This document shows, piece after piece, positions 22,212 through 33,450 of a DNA stretch of 64,000 nucleotides. The first letter of the stretch is position 1, and every line of letters starts with the position of its first letter. The stretch is from Zantedeschia hybrid cultivar. Its lineage: Eukaryota > Streptophyta > Magnoliopsida > Alismatales > Araceae. Location of the stretch: the NCBI GenBank assembly GCA_030544215.1, contig JARZZO010000003.1, positions 26,359,879 to 26,423,878 of the forward strand, written 5' to 3'. Both the position numbers and the translations under genes were made by a program. The notes beneath the pieces were generated by a model. The model ran no database searches. It was not told where the DNA came from and saw only the letters and a list, made by a program, of their open reading frames with translations.

Positions 22212-22714
22212 TGGATCTATAAACTTCAGTTTTGAACATAATAATTTTCAATCTGGTTCTGATAAAATCAACAATAAATAAATCCATATATTGTAGATAC
22301 GAAATGAATCAGCCATTGCAATGGAAAGGAAGGATGCCGCAAAAGGAGAAAAGATGTCGAGAATCGCCAAGCAGCAATCCAAAATGTCTGGAAGGAGAGA
22401 CGATCCCTCAAAGGCATCAACAGCTAATACTAGAACATATATTATTGTCCATCCAGTGAGCTCTCTTCCTCCTTGCCTTAAAAAAAAGGTTAGGCATAAG
22501 GAAAAATCTTGAAATTTGATCTTGTTGTTGCTTTAATACAGACTAGTCTGACCCAACCCCTGGTGTCTTCAGCACAAGATAGAATGGGAAAATCAAAGCA
22601 GAACAACCAGTACATAAAAGGGGGGAAAAGAAAAAGACAAAAAGGTAAAAATTTTGACTTCTTTGTGTGCTCTTGAGGTTCTCATTGTGTTCTATACATA
22701 CCCATAATTTTTAT
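22212..22714. other. Flank of psaC copy, nothing recognised
   Basis: May include more plastid-derived spacer just right of the psaC copy (22212-22330), which I cannot confirm. The small ORF at 22321-22512 is unsupported. Confidence 0.4.
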
Positions 22715-23320
22715 GCTTTGGAGACGCCTAATGTGTCTCTAGATATTCTTTATGCACTGCAAATAGTCGTTCATTTATTGTAGCGATGCCCTGGAGATGC
22801 TCTATAGTGCTCTCCCAGCATTCTCTATGCCTAGAGATGCTCTTTATGCTCTCCATATATTCTATATGCACTGGACATTTTTATATTCTGCAATTGTTTT
22901 ACATGCTTTAGAGAAGCATAATGTGCTCTCAAGATATTTGTTATGCTATGAAGATTATCACCATGCTTTCCATACATGTTTCATGCTTTAGAGATGTATT
23001 GGGTTTTCTTTATGCTCGCCAAATACTTTATGTATTGGAGAAGCATGATGTGCTTTTCATATATTCTTTATGCACAAGATATTATGATCATGCTCACATA
23101 TTTTTCATATTCTAGAGAGACATGTGTGCTCCTAAATGTGTCTTGCACTTTAGAGATGTTCTTTATGCTTTTGAGTTATTCTTGATACTCTGGGATCCCA
23201 TTTTATACTCTTTAGGTACTCTATGCACTAGAGATCTATACATTGTAGACGTTCTTAATGCTCTGGAAAAGCCTAATGTGCTTTAAAAACATTCTCAATG
23301 CTCTGTAGAGACATTTATTG
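22715..23320. repeat. Degenerate tandem array
   Basis: Recurring words such as TTCTTTATGC, CTTTAGAGA, ATGCACTGGA and TAATGTGCTCT come back every 40-80 bp throughout the block, with much divergence. Looks like an old minisatellite-type array. The small ORFs at 22797-23185 are by-products of it. Confidence 0.6.
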
Positions 23321-23485
23321 TGCTTTCTATGTAACTTTTGTGATTTGCTGACTTTTTTCTTGATCCTCTTATGTATGGGAAAGGAGGGACCTGATCTCGT
23401 AGTAAAGAAGACATACAATGTTCAGCCACTTCTTTTTCGGACCTTTTGCAACTTCTTATGTAATGTCCTTCAAATATAGTTAAGT

Positions 23486-23696
23486 TGTATCTCTAAAATA
23501 TCGAGGTGTTTTTTTTAGTATTAGCTCAATTCTTTACAAGAACCCCGTGGTTAAGCGTGCATAGCTAAGGGTAGTATACCGGGATAGATAACCACCCGAA
23601 AAGTCCTTACTCTAGAGCCAATTATTACTAAAAGATAAAATCGTGAGACCAATGGGCCAAAGTGGACAATATCTTGATGTCGTAGAGTACATAATG
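23486..23696 (+). mobile_element. Cassandra-type LTR
   Basis: Contains 5S rRNA-like sequence in its middle, the hallmark of Cassandra terminal-repeat elements. After the LTR comes a PBS-like TGCTATCAGAGG at 23705-23716. The rest of the element appears cut by the LTR that begins at 23817. The left limit is an estimate from TGTATCTCTAAAATATCGAGG. Confidence 0.7.
23541..23608 (+). other. 5S rRNA-like segment in LTR
   Basis: GGTTAAGCGTGC, then GGGTAGTATACCGGGATAGATAACC-like parts and AAGTCCTT align in order with the internal promoter half of plant 5S rRNA (GTTAAGCGTGC, AGTAGTA, GGATGGGTGACC, GAAGTCCT). Box A and the C box are recognisable but mutated; not a 5S gene. Confidence 0.8.
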
Positions 23697-23704
23697 CTAT
23701 AGAA

Positions 23705-23716
23705 TGCTATCAGAGG
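23705..23716 (+). other. PBS-like site of Cassandra element
   Basis: TGCTATCAGAGG differs by little from the tRNA-Met site TGGTATCAGAGC and lies just after the LTR. Confidence 0.6.
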
Positions 23717-23816
23717 CATGACACTAGCCGACAGTATGAGAACTAAGTGTCATATAAGGTAAATTGTTGCACCATGAAAGCAATATCTTGAACCCGTGTG
23801 AAACAAAGTGTTGCAT

Positions 23817-26608
23817 TGTTATGCCCTAGAACTTTGAGCCCATTAAGTATGTTAATGTGCCATGTTTAATTAAGTCCAATTAGATTTAAATAAGCCTAAT
23901 TAAGTTAATTAAAAGACTAAAATGATTTAAACCTTTTAATATTTATGTAATAATATAATAATAGGTTTAGAATGGATGTCATTATTCAAACCCAATAAGA
24001 CCCAGTAAGCCTGTTAGTGTCACAATTAAAAAACTAGTTGGTTTTACACAAAATTTCAAAATTCACATAGTGGGTATGGTTGGAAAGATGATATAAAGGA
24101 TTATATTTTGTCTAAAAAGCTTTTAGATAGTTCATTTGTTAAAGGGGTCACATTCAAGGAGTTTTAGTAAAGGAAACCCACTACGTGCGAAAATCTGGAT
24201 TCCTAGTTGTAAACGGACTTACTTTACTTGTTGATTAAGACTCCATCTATTGGAGTCCGACCCTGTAACAAAGGGAGTTTGATTTGGGTAATATTAAGAA
24301 GGAGAAGATCTATAAATAAGGTCCTGGGGTCGTGCATAAGTTCTATTACATGCAACCTCAATTTTAAGGTAAGTAACATAATATTTTTCACCAAAATTTA
24401 GAAGAATCTTTGGTTAATCGTTTGGGACTAAGAGATGAATTATATTTTTAGGTGATTAGAGGATGTGTAAAAGGCTCTAGGACAAGATAAATTTGTGGCT
24501 AGAGTTTAAGGACCTAGTTAGACAAGATTGATTTATTCTTCCTTCAAGAGGTAAGTGATGATAATCGATTAAATGTTAATTTTGTATTAATATAAAAAAT
24601 TCATTTTGATTTTTAAAAATAGTCAAACATAATTTCTGGAACCTTAATCTATAAGTCTATGATCTTAGTTTCCACTTTGGTCTCTCAATTCTATGTGAAT
24701 TCTTCGAAATATTACAGTTTTAAAATTTCTGTTTAAAAGACGTCCATCTCGGTGGACACCTTTCAAAAGACATTGGCTCGACTCGACGCCTTTCAAACTC
24801 GGTGTTTATAATCCTATTTTAACTCAATTTTCAGTCTAAAAGGTATCGGAGGAGACGTGATTTAAAAGGTGTCGGCCTGCGTGGACACGATTTAAACTGC
24901 TCCATCTATTGTCAATTCGAAAATCAGATCTATCTTGTTTTGGCCATAACTCTTTTGTTTTTTAGCCAAATGACCTGAAATTTTAACCACAACTTTGTTT
25001 TGATGAACTCTTAAGTGTCTAAAAAGGTTTTAATTTTTTTTAAAATTTATTTATGATTATTTTGTTATTTATTTCATTGGCCACAATCCACTCCAGTTCT
25101 TCATATACAACCCAATGCTTAAATCACTCAAACGATGTCCAATTTGTTTGAAACTTTGTTCGTATGTTCATTTGACATATTTGTTCTGTTATCCAAGTTT
25201 TATAATTTTCTGAATATATTTGCTATTTTCAGTCTTATTTGTTGTTTTTTAGTTCTAAAAATTAGTTTGGCTGAAAATTATAATTCTTTGTCTAAAAAAA
25301 TTGAGAAAATTTCAATAGCATATTCTTTTATTTAGTAACCTATTTGGATCAGTTATACTCTAATTTTCTATATATATGACCTATTTGATTCATAAATAGC
25401 TATTTTGTATGTAAAAGAAGTGTATTTTAACTCATATGTGTATGTATCATTTTGTCTATTAAATTTTCGGATTTATAAAAAGTTTGAAATATGTGAAAAT
25501 AAGATTGTGCCATATTTATTTGATATATGTTTAAACATTGACATCTTAAGGAGATTGAGGCTCATTCCATAAGCGTCCGTAGATGAATTCTACCTATGGG
25601 CAACAAGAAAATCTTAGTAATTGTGAATTTGTGATCATGATCTTAGCATACTTGCCTATATACTCTGATATTCGGCTCCTTATATGGTAATTGGATGCAT
25701 GTCTATTTGAGATGTTAGTTTGTGATCGTTTGACACATAATTATGAAACATATTTCACTATTTAGATCATTTGAATTTAACTTATATTATGTTTAGTTTC
25801 GTTCTTTTGGAATCTATGTTCAATTATTCTTTGAATGTTCACAATCCTCTGATCTTTGACTTGTCCATAAGTAAGATTTGAATTTGATATAATAAGCTAC
25901 CATGCCATGATGATTTAATATGTGATATGTTCAGTTCAATATATAATTTATTTAGATCATCGCTAGCAGATTTGTTTAGTCAGATATAATTTCGATCATA
26001 CCATATATGTTATATGTTAGTTGATATATTCATGTTATTAGAAAATATATGTGATTTAGCATACTTATATTTGACCACGTTTTATATCATGATCTTATTT
26101 ATATATGTAGAACTATGAATCATATGTATATTTGATATCATTACTTTTTAATTATTATATTGTTAACATTTGGTGGGTTTAATTTACCTACTTAGTAGTT
26201 GCACTCACAAACCTTACTACTATTTTCAGAGTCTGAGGAGGAAGAGAATTTGTGAATTGAGAAGGCTTTTGCTTGAGACAATTTAACATCTTTACAAGGT
26301 TATTTAGAATTAGTTTTATTGTTTTCTTATATTTGATGTAGTAAAGATTTGAGAAAGAATATGTACTTTTATATTTCTTTAGTAAGTTGAGATATTTTAT
26401 TTTCGCTGTATATTTGATATAATTTCAGGATCCTAGTTATAGAAATATAATAGAATATTTAGATTTATTTGATGGTAAATGACATGTTTATTGTTTGCTT
26501 ATTTGTCTCTCATCTTTTGTTTTAGATTTGTATGTTATATGATTCCATAGTTATGTAGCTTGAATCTGGAGTAAGTCTGAATAACTGAAGCAGATCATAG
26601 ACGTAACA
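23817..26608 (+). repeat. 5' LTR (2.8 kb) of a Ty3/gypsy element
   Basis: Begins TGTTATGCC and ends ACGTAACA, inverted ends as expected. A TATA box (TATAAATA) lies at 24311-24318. It is followed at once by a PBS and a gag start. Length and layout (with a CTCACAAACCTTACTACTATTTTCAG-like stretch near 26200) fit the long LTRs of plant Tekay/Del-type chromoviruses. Only one LTR is in the window. Confidence 0.8.
24311..24318 (+). promoter_or_regulatory. LTR TATA box
   Basis: TATAAATA, about 500 bp into the LTR, in the sense of the element. Confidence 0.55.
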
Positions 26609-26611
26609 GCA

Positions 26612-26623
26612 TGGTATCATAGC
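26612..26623 (+). other. Primer binding site
   Basis: TGGTATCATAGC three bases after the LTR end, tRNA-Met type. Confidence 0.85.
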
Positions 26624-26793
26624 ATATGAATCATCAGAAAACATTAATCATTATCATATGATCATAAGCCATACAAAATCGATCTTGAGAGTGTGGGTAG
26701 GATAGGTTGGGTAAATTTGATTCCTAAAAGTTTAAGGACTGTATGGAATCCAAGCAGAATGTAATTGTCCTTTGTTGCCTTAGATTTTAGGCG

Positions 26794-27065
26794 ATGGCTA
26801 GGACGAAGACTGGGGTGGGGAGTAGGAGTTCCATCATTGAACCTACTGATACAGAGGGGTCTCCAGCTCAGGGAGATTCAGTTCTTTGTGAGACTCGAAC
26901 CTTAGGCCAAGAAGTAGTGCAAACCAACTCTATGGCCATGCCACAGGGAGACCTTGGGGCTTTTATGCAGGTTTTTTAGGACATGGTCTAAACCATACAA
27001 GTATAGACCGCTCAGATGACTACATCTGAGGTGGCAATGATGGAGAAGTTCAAGAAGCTCGGGCC
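26794..27065 (+). pseudogene. gag start of truncated Ty3 element
   Basis: Opens MARTKTGVGSRSSI after a leader following the PBS, the usual MART/K start of plant Ty3 gag. In-frame stops follow (near 26980) and homology ends at MMEKFKKLGP, where the antisense Ty3 sequence begins at 27066. The rest of this element is missing. Confidence 0.65.
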
Positions 27066-27270
27066 TAACATTGTAACCACCAACATTGTCTTAAATTTCT
27101 TTTTTTATTAAATAACTATTTGAAGTTTGTAAGATCAACAAAAGTTTCCAATGTTTCGCCATGTAAATAGTATCTCTATATAATTAAAGCGTGAACTATG
27201 GCTACTGATTCTAAATCATGAGAGGGATAATTCAGCTCATGATTGTTGGACTACCATGAAGATAAGGCGG
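27066..27270 (-). pseudogene. RNase H part of antisense Ty3 pol
   Basis: Reads LNYPSHDLESVAIVHALII, stop, RYYLHGETLETFVDLTNF, stop, then a NLRQ-W end: the typical YPTHDLELAAVVHALK and NLRQRRW order with two stops. Confidence 0.85.
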
Positions 27271-27393
27271 TGTAAACACCTGGCATCATAGTAGACCCAT
27301 TATAGACCCATTAGTATACTAGTAGGCCCGTTAATGGGGTTTATTTTTAAATTTTATCGAATTCTACTACGTTGTTTGAAACGTACTGACCTT

Positions 27394-27509
27394 GATTACG
27401 CAATTCAAGGGAGTTGAATCACATCTGGTCGAGCCAACATGATTCAGGATTGATTACGCAATTCAAGGGAGTTGAATCACATCTGGTCGAGCCAACATGA
27501 TTCAAGATT
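27394..27509. repeat. 58-bp tandem duplication
   Basis: Two nearly identical copies beginning GATTACGCAATTCAAGGG at 27394 and 27452, upstream of the TATA-like box of the solo LTR. Confidence 0.95.
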
Positions 27510-29022
27510 TTCTAAGTCCGACCCATGGCCGGTTCTCTCTTTTCCAAGAGCGGTAGGAGTCCGCTTGGGACTCATGTTAGACACCTATTTAAGCACTCAT
27601 AGTGCGACCCAAGCCCCTCTCTTGATCCCCAAATCATTAGAGAACCCTAGAGAGAGAATGGGTGTGGCGCAGTGTCTCTTCACGGCATGCAAGGAAGAGA
27701 ATACGAGGACGATCCCCGCAGCGTGAGGATGATCCTGTGAGCATGGTTGCACATGGAGGGGGACTGCCGCCTTGCTAGAGGTAGACTTCCTTATGTAGTT
27801 GTGCTGCGGGAGAGAGACAAGTGACGACAAACCATGAAAATATAGTATTCTTACGTATAAAAATCTTATTTTCAACCTATTTTGCAATCTAGTATTCATA
27901 AGAGATATTTGGTTACGTGAATATAGTTGTTGGAATGCATATATGATGCATGGATCTCTTCTTTCTTTCTCTTCTTTATTATTTTTGGATTTTCTAAAAA
28001 ACTTGTTCTCAAATGTGAAACACGTCCATGCAAGCCGACGCGATTCGTGAATAGCGTCAGCTATGCACAGCGTGATTCACACTGAATATTGGCTATTGTA
28101 ATGAGAGCTCTATGGTAATCCATACTTCGTCTATGTAACATGAATTTACGGTTATGTAACGATTAACCATGGATGCATAAAGTAGCTCTTTTCTATTTAA
28201 TTTTATGCCATGATAATGATATCATTGTAGAAGAACCATGCTAAGATATCCATGTCATGATACTAGTTAATTCCTATTTATTTTTATAATTATTTTATAA
28301 GCATGTATTGACCATGACGTATCTATTATAACATGTTTAGATACATGATAGTTCATGCATATTCGTAGTTTTTCAAAATAATCACGTTTTAATGAAAATC
28401 TAGGATGTTGAACGGCATCGAGGTAGGTCGATGCGATTTACAAATCACGTCACTTGTGCCCGACACGATTCAGAGGCTTAATGGTTAAGTTAAATTCCTA
28501 TTAACTCCATATTTAATCTCATGCTATTCGTACATGTTATGCATTAGAACATGTTCTGCATTTAACAAAAAAGTTTATGCATGCATATGGTTGATGAAAG
28601 AGATTAAAATGCTAAGTAGATGCACCAAGTTAGTGATGTGGGCCCTAAGTGCCACATAGACTAAAGTACTATGTTATGGAGGCCATCTCTTGATTCCTTC
28701 AGGACCAAAGTGCCATGTAGTGGGAGCCATCTCTTGATTCCCTCGGGACCAAAGTGCTATACAGCAGGAACCATCTCTTGATTCCATGGGAGCCACCTCT
28801 AGATTCTATCATTCACTTGGTTAATGACTAAGGAGATAAGTAAGATAACCGATGCAACAGGTTAAATCCGAAAAGTATGTTTGCATACTATCCCAGTAGG
28901 ATCTAAGAGCATCCCACGACTACGCAGCTGAAGATTTTGTAGGTTTGCCATAACTACTAGGTAAAGAAAAAGAAGAAGTATCCGATGTTATTGTATGGTT
29001 GCTTATCCTATGATAAAGTGAA

Positions 29023-29076
29023 AGATATGATATGTGTAATCAATGTATAAGATATGATATGTGTAATCAATGTATG
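29023..29076. repeat. 27-bp tandem duplication
   Basis: AGATATGATATGTGTAATC repeated at 29023 and 29050 within the solo LTR. Confidence 0.95.
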
Positions 29077-29898
29077 TTTTCATGTCGTATAGTCTGTTGA
29101 AAATTCATTATATATTCATACATAATATGCCCACGTGAAGCCATAATCATGTTAGTTTTTCTATATGCTTATTCTATGTTTAATCTATGAGTTGAGATGC
29201 ATGTTTAGTTGCTAAAATTAGCCATATTTAAGATGTTAAATTATTGTTCATATTTATGTTCATACCAATGATCCATGCGTAGTTCATACATGTTCATCTT
29301 GCTATCATGTTATTAATTATGCCATCATGTTAAAGAAGCATGCTAGGTTGAAAATTTGATACTTATATACTAGAATTGATGTTTATGTGTAGATAGTTGT
29401 ACGCAAGTTTATGTTATGTTATAGTTATACAAAACTATGTCTTTGTGAATTCTAAACTTGCTGAGTTCTATGTGACTCACCGTTGCTCACTAATATTTTT
29501 CAGAGGACTGTAAGATAGAGGTTGACCCTGAGGATCGTGAGACTCGATCTTGAGCCTAAGACTATCTATAGTAGGTGTTTAATTGATTATTTTTAGTTTG
29601 ATAGGTTAGCAAGAGATGTAAAGGTTAGTTTCTTTTCAACAAATGAAATGTACTTTCCTTTTATTAGACTTTTAGAGATCTTGGATATTGTAGTAGTTGT
29701 TATCTCACATATATATACAGTTCAGTGGTTTGGTTTGCTTGTGACTATGAAAGTTGTGTTATTATTTCATACCTTATCTCATGCTTATACTCTTCACTGT
29801 CGATGTATAATTTGTGGGTTGGTTCCACTATAACGACTCCACTGACGGTTCGCATTAAGTTGGCATAACCGAACCAAGCCGGCGGCAAGGGCATTATA

Positions 29899-31300
29899 GG
29901 TGGTCAGCTTTCCATATTGCATTAAAACACACCCAAGTGCTTGCCTAGAAGCATCAGTGAAATTGTGTAACCAATGCTTCCTTTTGGTAATGTAAGGATC
30001 AAAGCTTGACTAAACTCCTCTTTAAAATTTTGAAAACTTTGTTCACTTGCGTATGTCCAAATAAATTTAATTGCTTTTCTTATTAGTTGATCATTGGTAT
30101 AGCAATCTTTGAAAAGCCTTCTATGAATCTATGGTAGTATCTAGCCAATCCAATAAAACTTCTAATTTTAGTTGAAATTCCTAGGACTTTACCATTACTA
30201 ACCCTTCATTCTTTCAAAGCCCACTACAATATCATCCTTAGATATAGCATACCCAAGGAAATGAATTTCATTCATCCAAAAACCACATTATGATAGTTAG
30301 ATTGCTTGTTGGCATAACCAATATGAGATTACTTATACTGGAAGAAGTCTCATTTTACTATAGTAAGCCTATTCCATTTCTATCCAGAATAAGCCATTCT
30401 AATCAAGTAGAATAAATAAATAAAATGAAATATGAGAACAAGGTGCCATTAATGCTTATTCTAGCTAGAATAACTAGTTCAAGTTGTTTACTCGAATTGC
30501 TTGTTTCCCCTTATTCTGGAGAAAGTCATTCTCACTTGGATTAAGGAATCCACATAATCAAAGTGAATAAGAAGGAATAACATAGATAAACCACCCTACT
30601 CTATTTATTCTTTAGTCAAACTGGGCCTAAGAGTTTGTAATATTATCCTTAGTTGCTCTTAGGCTTGAACCTTAGAAGAACATATCAATATATCACCTAT
30701 AAATATTGTTACAAATTAACCTAGATAAAGTTTAAACAATCAGTTCATAAGGTCCATAAAAGTTGTTGGTGTATTAGTAAGTCCAAAGGCAACACCAAGA
30801 AATCATAGTGCCCATATCTTGTCCTAGGTGTTGTCTTTGACACACCCTCATCTTGAATCTTCAACCATTAATATCCTAGTCGAAAATCAATTTTGGAAAA
30901 CATCTAGGCTGATTATAGTTGATCAAATAGGTCATTTATTCTAGGTGAAGGGTATTTATTCCCCAAAGAAACTTGATGTTGTAACTTCCTATAATCAATA
31001 CATAATCATAGTGGTACATCTTTCGTCTTGACAAATAGTACTAGAGTTCTCTAAGAGGATACTCTAGGATGAACGCTAGTAAACTCTTGAATTTACTTCT
31101 TCAATTCTATTAATTCTGTCGATGTCATGCTATAAGAAGCCTTTGAAATAGGTTGTATGCTAGGCACTAACTCAATAGTAGACATAGTCTCTCTAGAAGG
31201 AGGTAACATTGAAAAGTCGTCAAGAAAAACATTAAGGAGTTCTTGAAACACATTTATATCAACAACTGTCTTGGATGAGCTAGGATCCTAATTAATAAGC
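29899..31300 (-). pseudogene. Reverse transcriptase of antisense Ty3 element
   Basis: Read on the - strand. Near 30960-30900 a PSPRINDLFDQL-like stretch; near 30715-30680 the catalytic box as FIGDILICS, so the usual D-D pair reads G-D. After the MITE comes KKCGFWMNEIHFLGYAISKD (30300-30225), then the thumb and, at 29899-29945, DASRQALGCVLMQYGK, the start of RNase H. Frames are broken in many places. Dead copy. Confidence 0.85.
30291..30629. mobile_element. MITE inside Ty3 RT
   Basis: AT-rich non-coding insert exactly between the LQTL and KKCGFW parts of RT, after the catalytic box. The right end is, on the reverse strand, GGCCCAGTTTGACTAAAG. The left end is diverged. Internal words (AATAAGC-, -TTATTCTAG) recall the MITE at 32771-33110. 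TAA beside the right end suggests a 3-bp target site. Limits approximate. Confidence 0.55.
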
Positions 31301-31371
31301 ACACTAACTAGATAACCCTAACACCCTTGTCCTAATAACCTTTTTGATTTAATTATGAACATAATAATCTT

Positions 31372-31509
31372 GGTAGATTTATGCCTCATATACTGGAAGT
31401 GGAACTCCTATCTAGAAATACAAAATATTACCTTCATCATGGTAGATTTATGCCTCATATACTAGAGGTGGTACTCCTCTTTAGAAATACAAAATATTAC
31501 TTTCTTATG
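31372..31509. repeat. 69-bp tandem duplication
   Basis: Two copies starting GGTAGATTTATGCCTCATAT at 31372 and 31441, about 90% alike, in the protease-RT linker of the antisense Ty3. Confidence 0.9.
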
Positions 31510-31519
31510 TCAAGAATTT

Positions 31520-31690
31520 AAGAAGGCATAATGATATTCTAACCAATCAATCTCCAAAATAACGTCAAAATCTGTCATATCTAACGAGTAAGATCAGCAT
31601 GCATGATTTTATTCTGATTAGCATCTATCAAGCATAATCTGAGAGATAACTCCCCCTCCAATAGGTGCATAGACCGACAATAACCTGACA
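31520..31690 (-). pseudogene. Ty3 protease C-terminal part
   Basis: The - strand reads DMTDFDVILEIDWLEYHYA, the equivalent of the F-DVILGMDWL-A motif after the protease in plant Ty3 pol. It is separated from the protease active site by the hAT-like insert. Confidence 0.75.
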
Positions 31691-31697
31691 CCATATA

Positions 31698-32400
31698 TAG
31701 GACTGGCAATAAGCCGAGTCACTCGCGAGCTACCCGAGCTTGGCTCGAGTTGAGCTCGACTTGTTCATGCAAATGAGTCACGCTGAAGCCTGGGTCTCAA
31801 CTTGTATAGGTAAACAAGCTGAGCTTGAGTTCAACCAAGCGCGGCTCGGTACCTCACGAGCCAACTCGTATTAAAACAAAACAAAAAAATTATTTAGTAT
31901 GTAAGTATGCCAACTCATTGAGTCACAGGGTCAACTAGGCAGTGCGAACATAGTTGAAAGTTAAGCACATCAGAAATAATATAGGGAGGCTAAAACTTCT
32001 TAGGAGTTCGACGTTAGACTATTGTCCCTACGCTCACCAACAGGCTGCCCGCCCACCTGGCAGGGGGAGTTTCTTCATGGGACTTTAGTCCCACATTGAA
32101 TTTCACAAGTTTTTGCCCCCATCTCACCCCCCCCAAAGCTTTTCTATAAATTGAACTCCCTTCCTTCTCCTTTCCTGTGTTTCTGGGCTGGCCGGTTAAA
32201 TGGTTATGGACCATTAAATCAAATGAGCTCTTTAGCCTGGGCTGTAGATAATTGAGAAGATTAAATGGGCTTAGTTAGTCCAAATTAAATGGTTTTAGAT
32301 TAAGTTAAATGGAATTCTTAATCCAGATGAGCTTGGATCGAGCATGGTTTTGGGTTTGAATTTGGCGCTCGAGCTCAAAATGTTTTCATTGCCGGCCCTA
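31698..32400. mobile_element. hAT-like non-autonomous element, GAGCTCG-rich ends
   Basis: Ends TAGGACTGGCAAT (left) and, on the reverse strand, TAGGGCCGGCAAT (right). Both flanks are rich in GAGCTCGAG/GGCTCG words on either strand. It splits the Ty3 protease. Flanking octamers ACCATATA and ATCATACT agree at 5 of 8 positions, compatible with a decayed 8-bp duplication as in hAT elements. The ORF at 32014-32214 is unsupported. Confidence 0.65.
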
Positions 32401-32660
32401 ATCATACTTAGGCAAACGATTCTCCAACATACCAGAAAATCTCTAGAAATAAAAGAACATGCAATATCCATATTAGATAAAACATGTGCTTAAGAATCAA
32501 TAGCGAGACTAGTACCTTCTGTCAGTATTACGAACACCTCAATATCTCCTTTTGTAAGATTATAAACCCTTGTCGCCCCTCTTGGTTGCATCATCACTAT
32601 CTTCTTTGGGCAAACCCTAGTTACATGATCAGTGCAGTAATTACAACATCTGCCAGTTGA
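32401..32660 (-). pseudogene. Ty3 zinc knuckle and protease N-terminal part
   Basis: On the - strand CNYCTDHVTRVC (about 32648-32610) is a damaged CCHC zinc knuckle, followed by a linker and by MDIACSFISRDF, the remnant of the D-GA-HSFIS protease motif. Confidence 0.7.
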
Positions 32661-32770
32661 CATCTAACAATGTTCACTATGCCTCTTTACCATAGTGCTC
32701 ACACACTAGAATCTCTTTCCATGGTAGAGCTCGAATTGATGGTGGCAGAACATCTCAAACAAGACCCTTA

Positions 32771-33110
32771 GGCCCTCTTTAATAACCAGGTTAGTTATTC
32801 TAGTGTAAATATTTTGGATTGCTTATATTGGAACAAGAGGCCTTTTGCTTTGATAATTATATTGGTATTCTACCTACAATATGAAAGATATTTTAGATAG
32901 AATAAGTAAAATAATATAAGACATAAAAATAAGTATCATTAACTCTAGGTCTATCAGGAATAAGCAACTCAAGTACTTTGGCAAAATCATTTACTCTAGT
33001 TTATTCAGGAATAAACCATTCTCATAAAAAATAACAAATTCAAGCAACCAAAGTGAGGATTACCTAAATAAATCATCCTATTATATGCTTACAATCGTCA
33101 AAGAGGGATT
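32771..33110. mobile_element. MITE in Ty3 gag
   Basis: GGCCCTCTTTAATAACC at the left and, on the reverse strand, ATCCCTCTTTGACGATT at the right, about 340 bp, non-coding and AT-rich. TTA/TTAA next to the ends suggests a Tourist-like (PIF/Harbinger) type, but hAT is not excluded. Confidence 0.55.
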
Positions 33111-33450
33111 TAATGAATAGTCATGTGGAATTTGGAATGGTCCTTGGTCTCTTTTATCTCCTCTTCTCTAACGCCACCCATGTGGTTTTCCACGAGGAAA
33201 CTCCTCAAAATTACTTTTTGCAATACATGCAATATGGAATGCTTCCATCAGTCTTACGATCAAGTAAGGTCATGTTTACATAAACATAGCTTTGGAGTCC
33301 ATGCACAAAACTATACAACATGCTTCCTTTAATTTTCACGTGTAGCGCCATAAATTTTCCCTCATATTGTGCCACTATCAAGAAGCCTTGATGCAAATTA
33401 ACAAACTCCCAACTGGTCTTGAACATGTCCTACTTTCAGGAAATCATATC
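33111..33450 (-). pseudogene. gag remnant of antisense Ty3
   Basis: The - strand reads WEFVNLHQGFLIVAQYEGKF, like the F--L-QG-M-VAEYE-KF motif of plant Ty3 gag. Frames are broken and the start was not identified. Confidence 0.65.

Larger units (their letters stand above)
27271..29898 (+). mobile_element. Solo LTR, 2.6 kb
   Basis: TGTAAACACC at the left and GGGCATTATA at the right, flanked by GGCGG (27266-27270) and GGTGG (29899-29903), a 5-bp duplication with one change. It lies inside the RNase H domain of the antisense Ty3 element: the protein pieces join across it. A TATA-like CTATTTAAGC lies near 27590. Structure and size resemble the LTR at 23817-26608. No internal region remains, so I infer unequal recombination between LTRs. 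Confidence 0.8.
27066..33450 (-). mobile_element. Old antisense Ty3/gypsy element, heavily interrupted
   Basis: On the - strand, gag (33450-32771), zinc knuckle and protease (32660-31500), RT (31300-29960) and RNase H (29960-29899 plus 27270-27066) follow in order. A solo LTR, two MITEs and a hAT-like element split the coding sequence. When these are ignored the domains join up, so they came later. No integrase or LTR of this element was recognised; its left end abuts the gag of another Ty3 element. Confidence 0.85.

Noticed and set aside
23541..23608. A 5S rRNA gene
   Set aside because: Only the promoter half is similar, with many changes, and the context is an LTR with a PBS.
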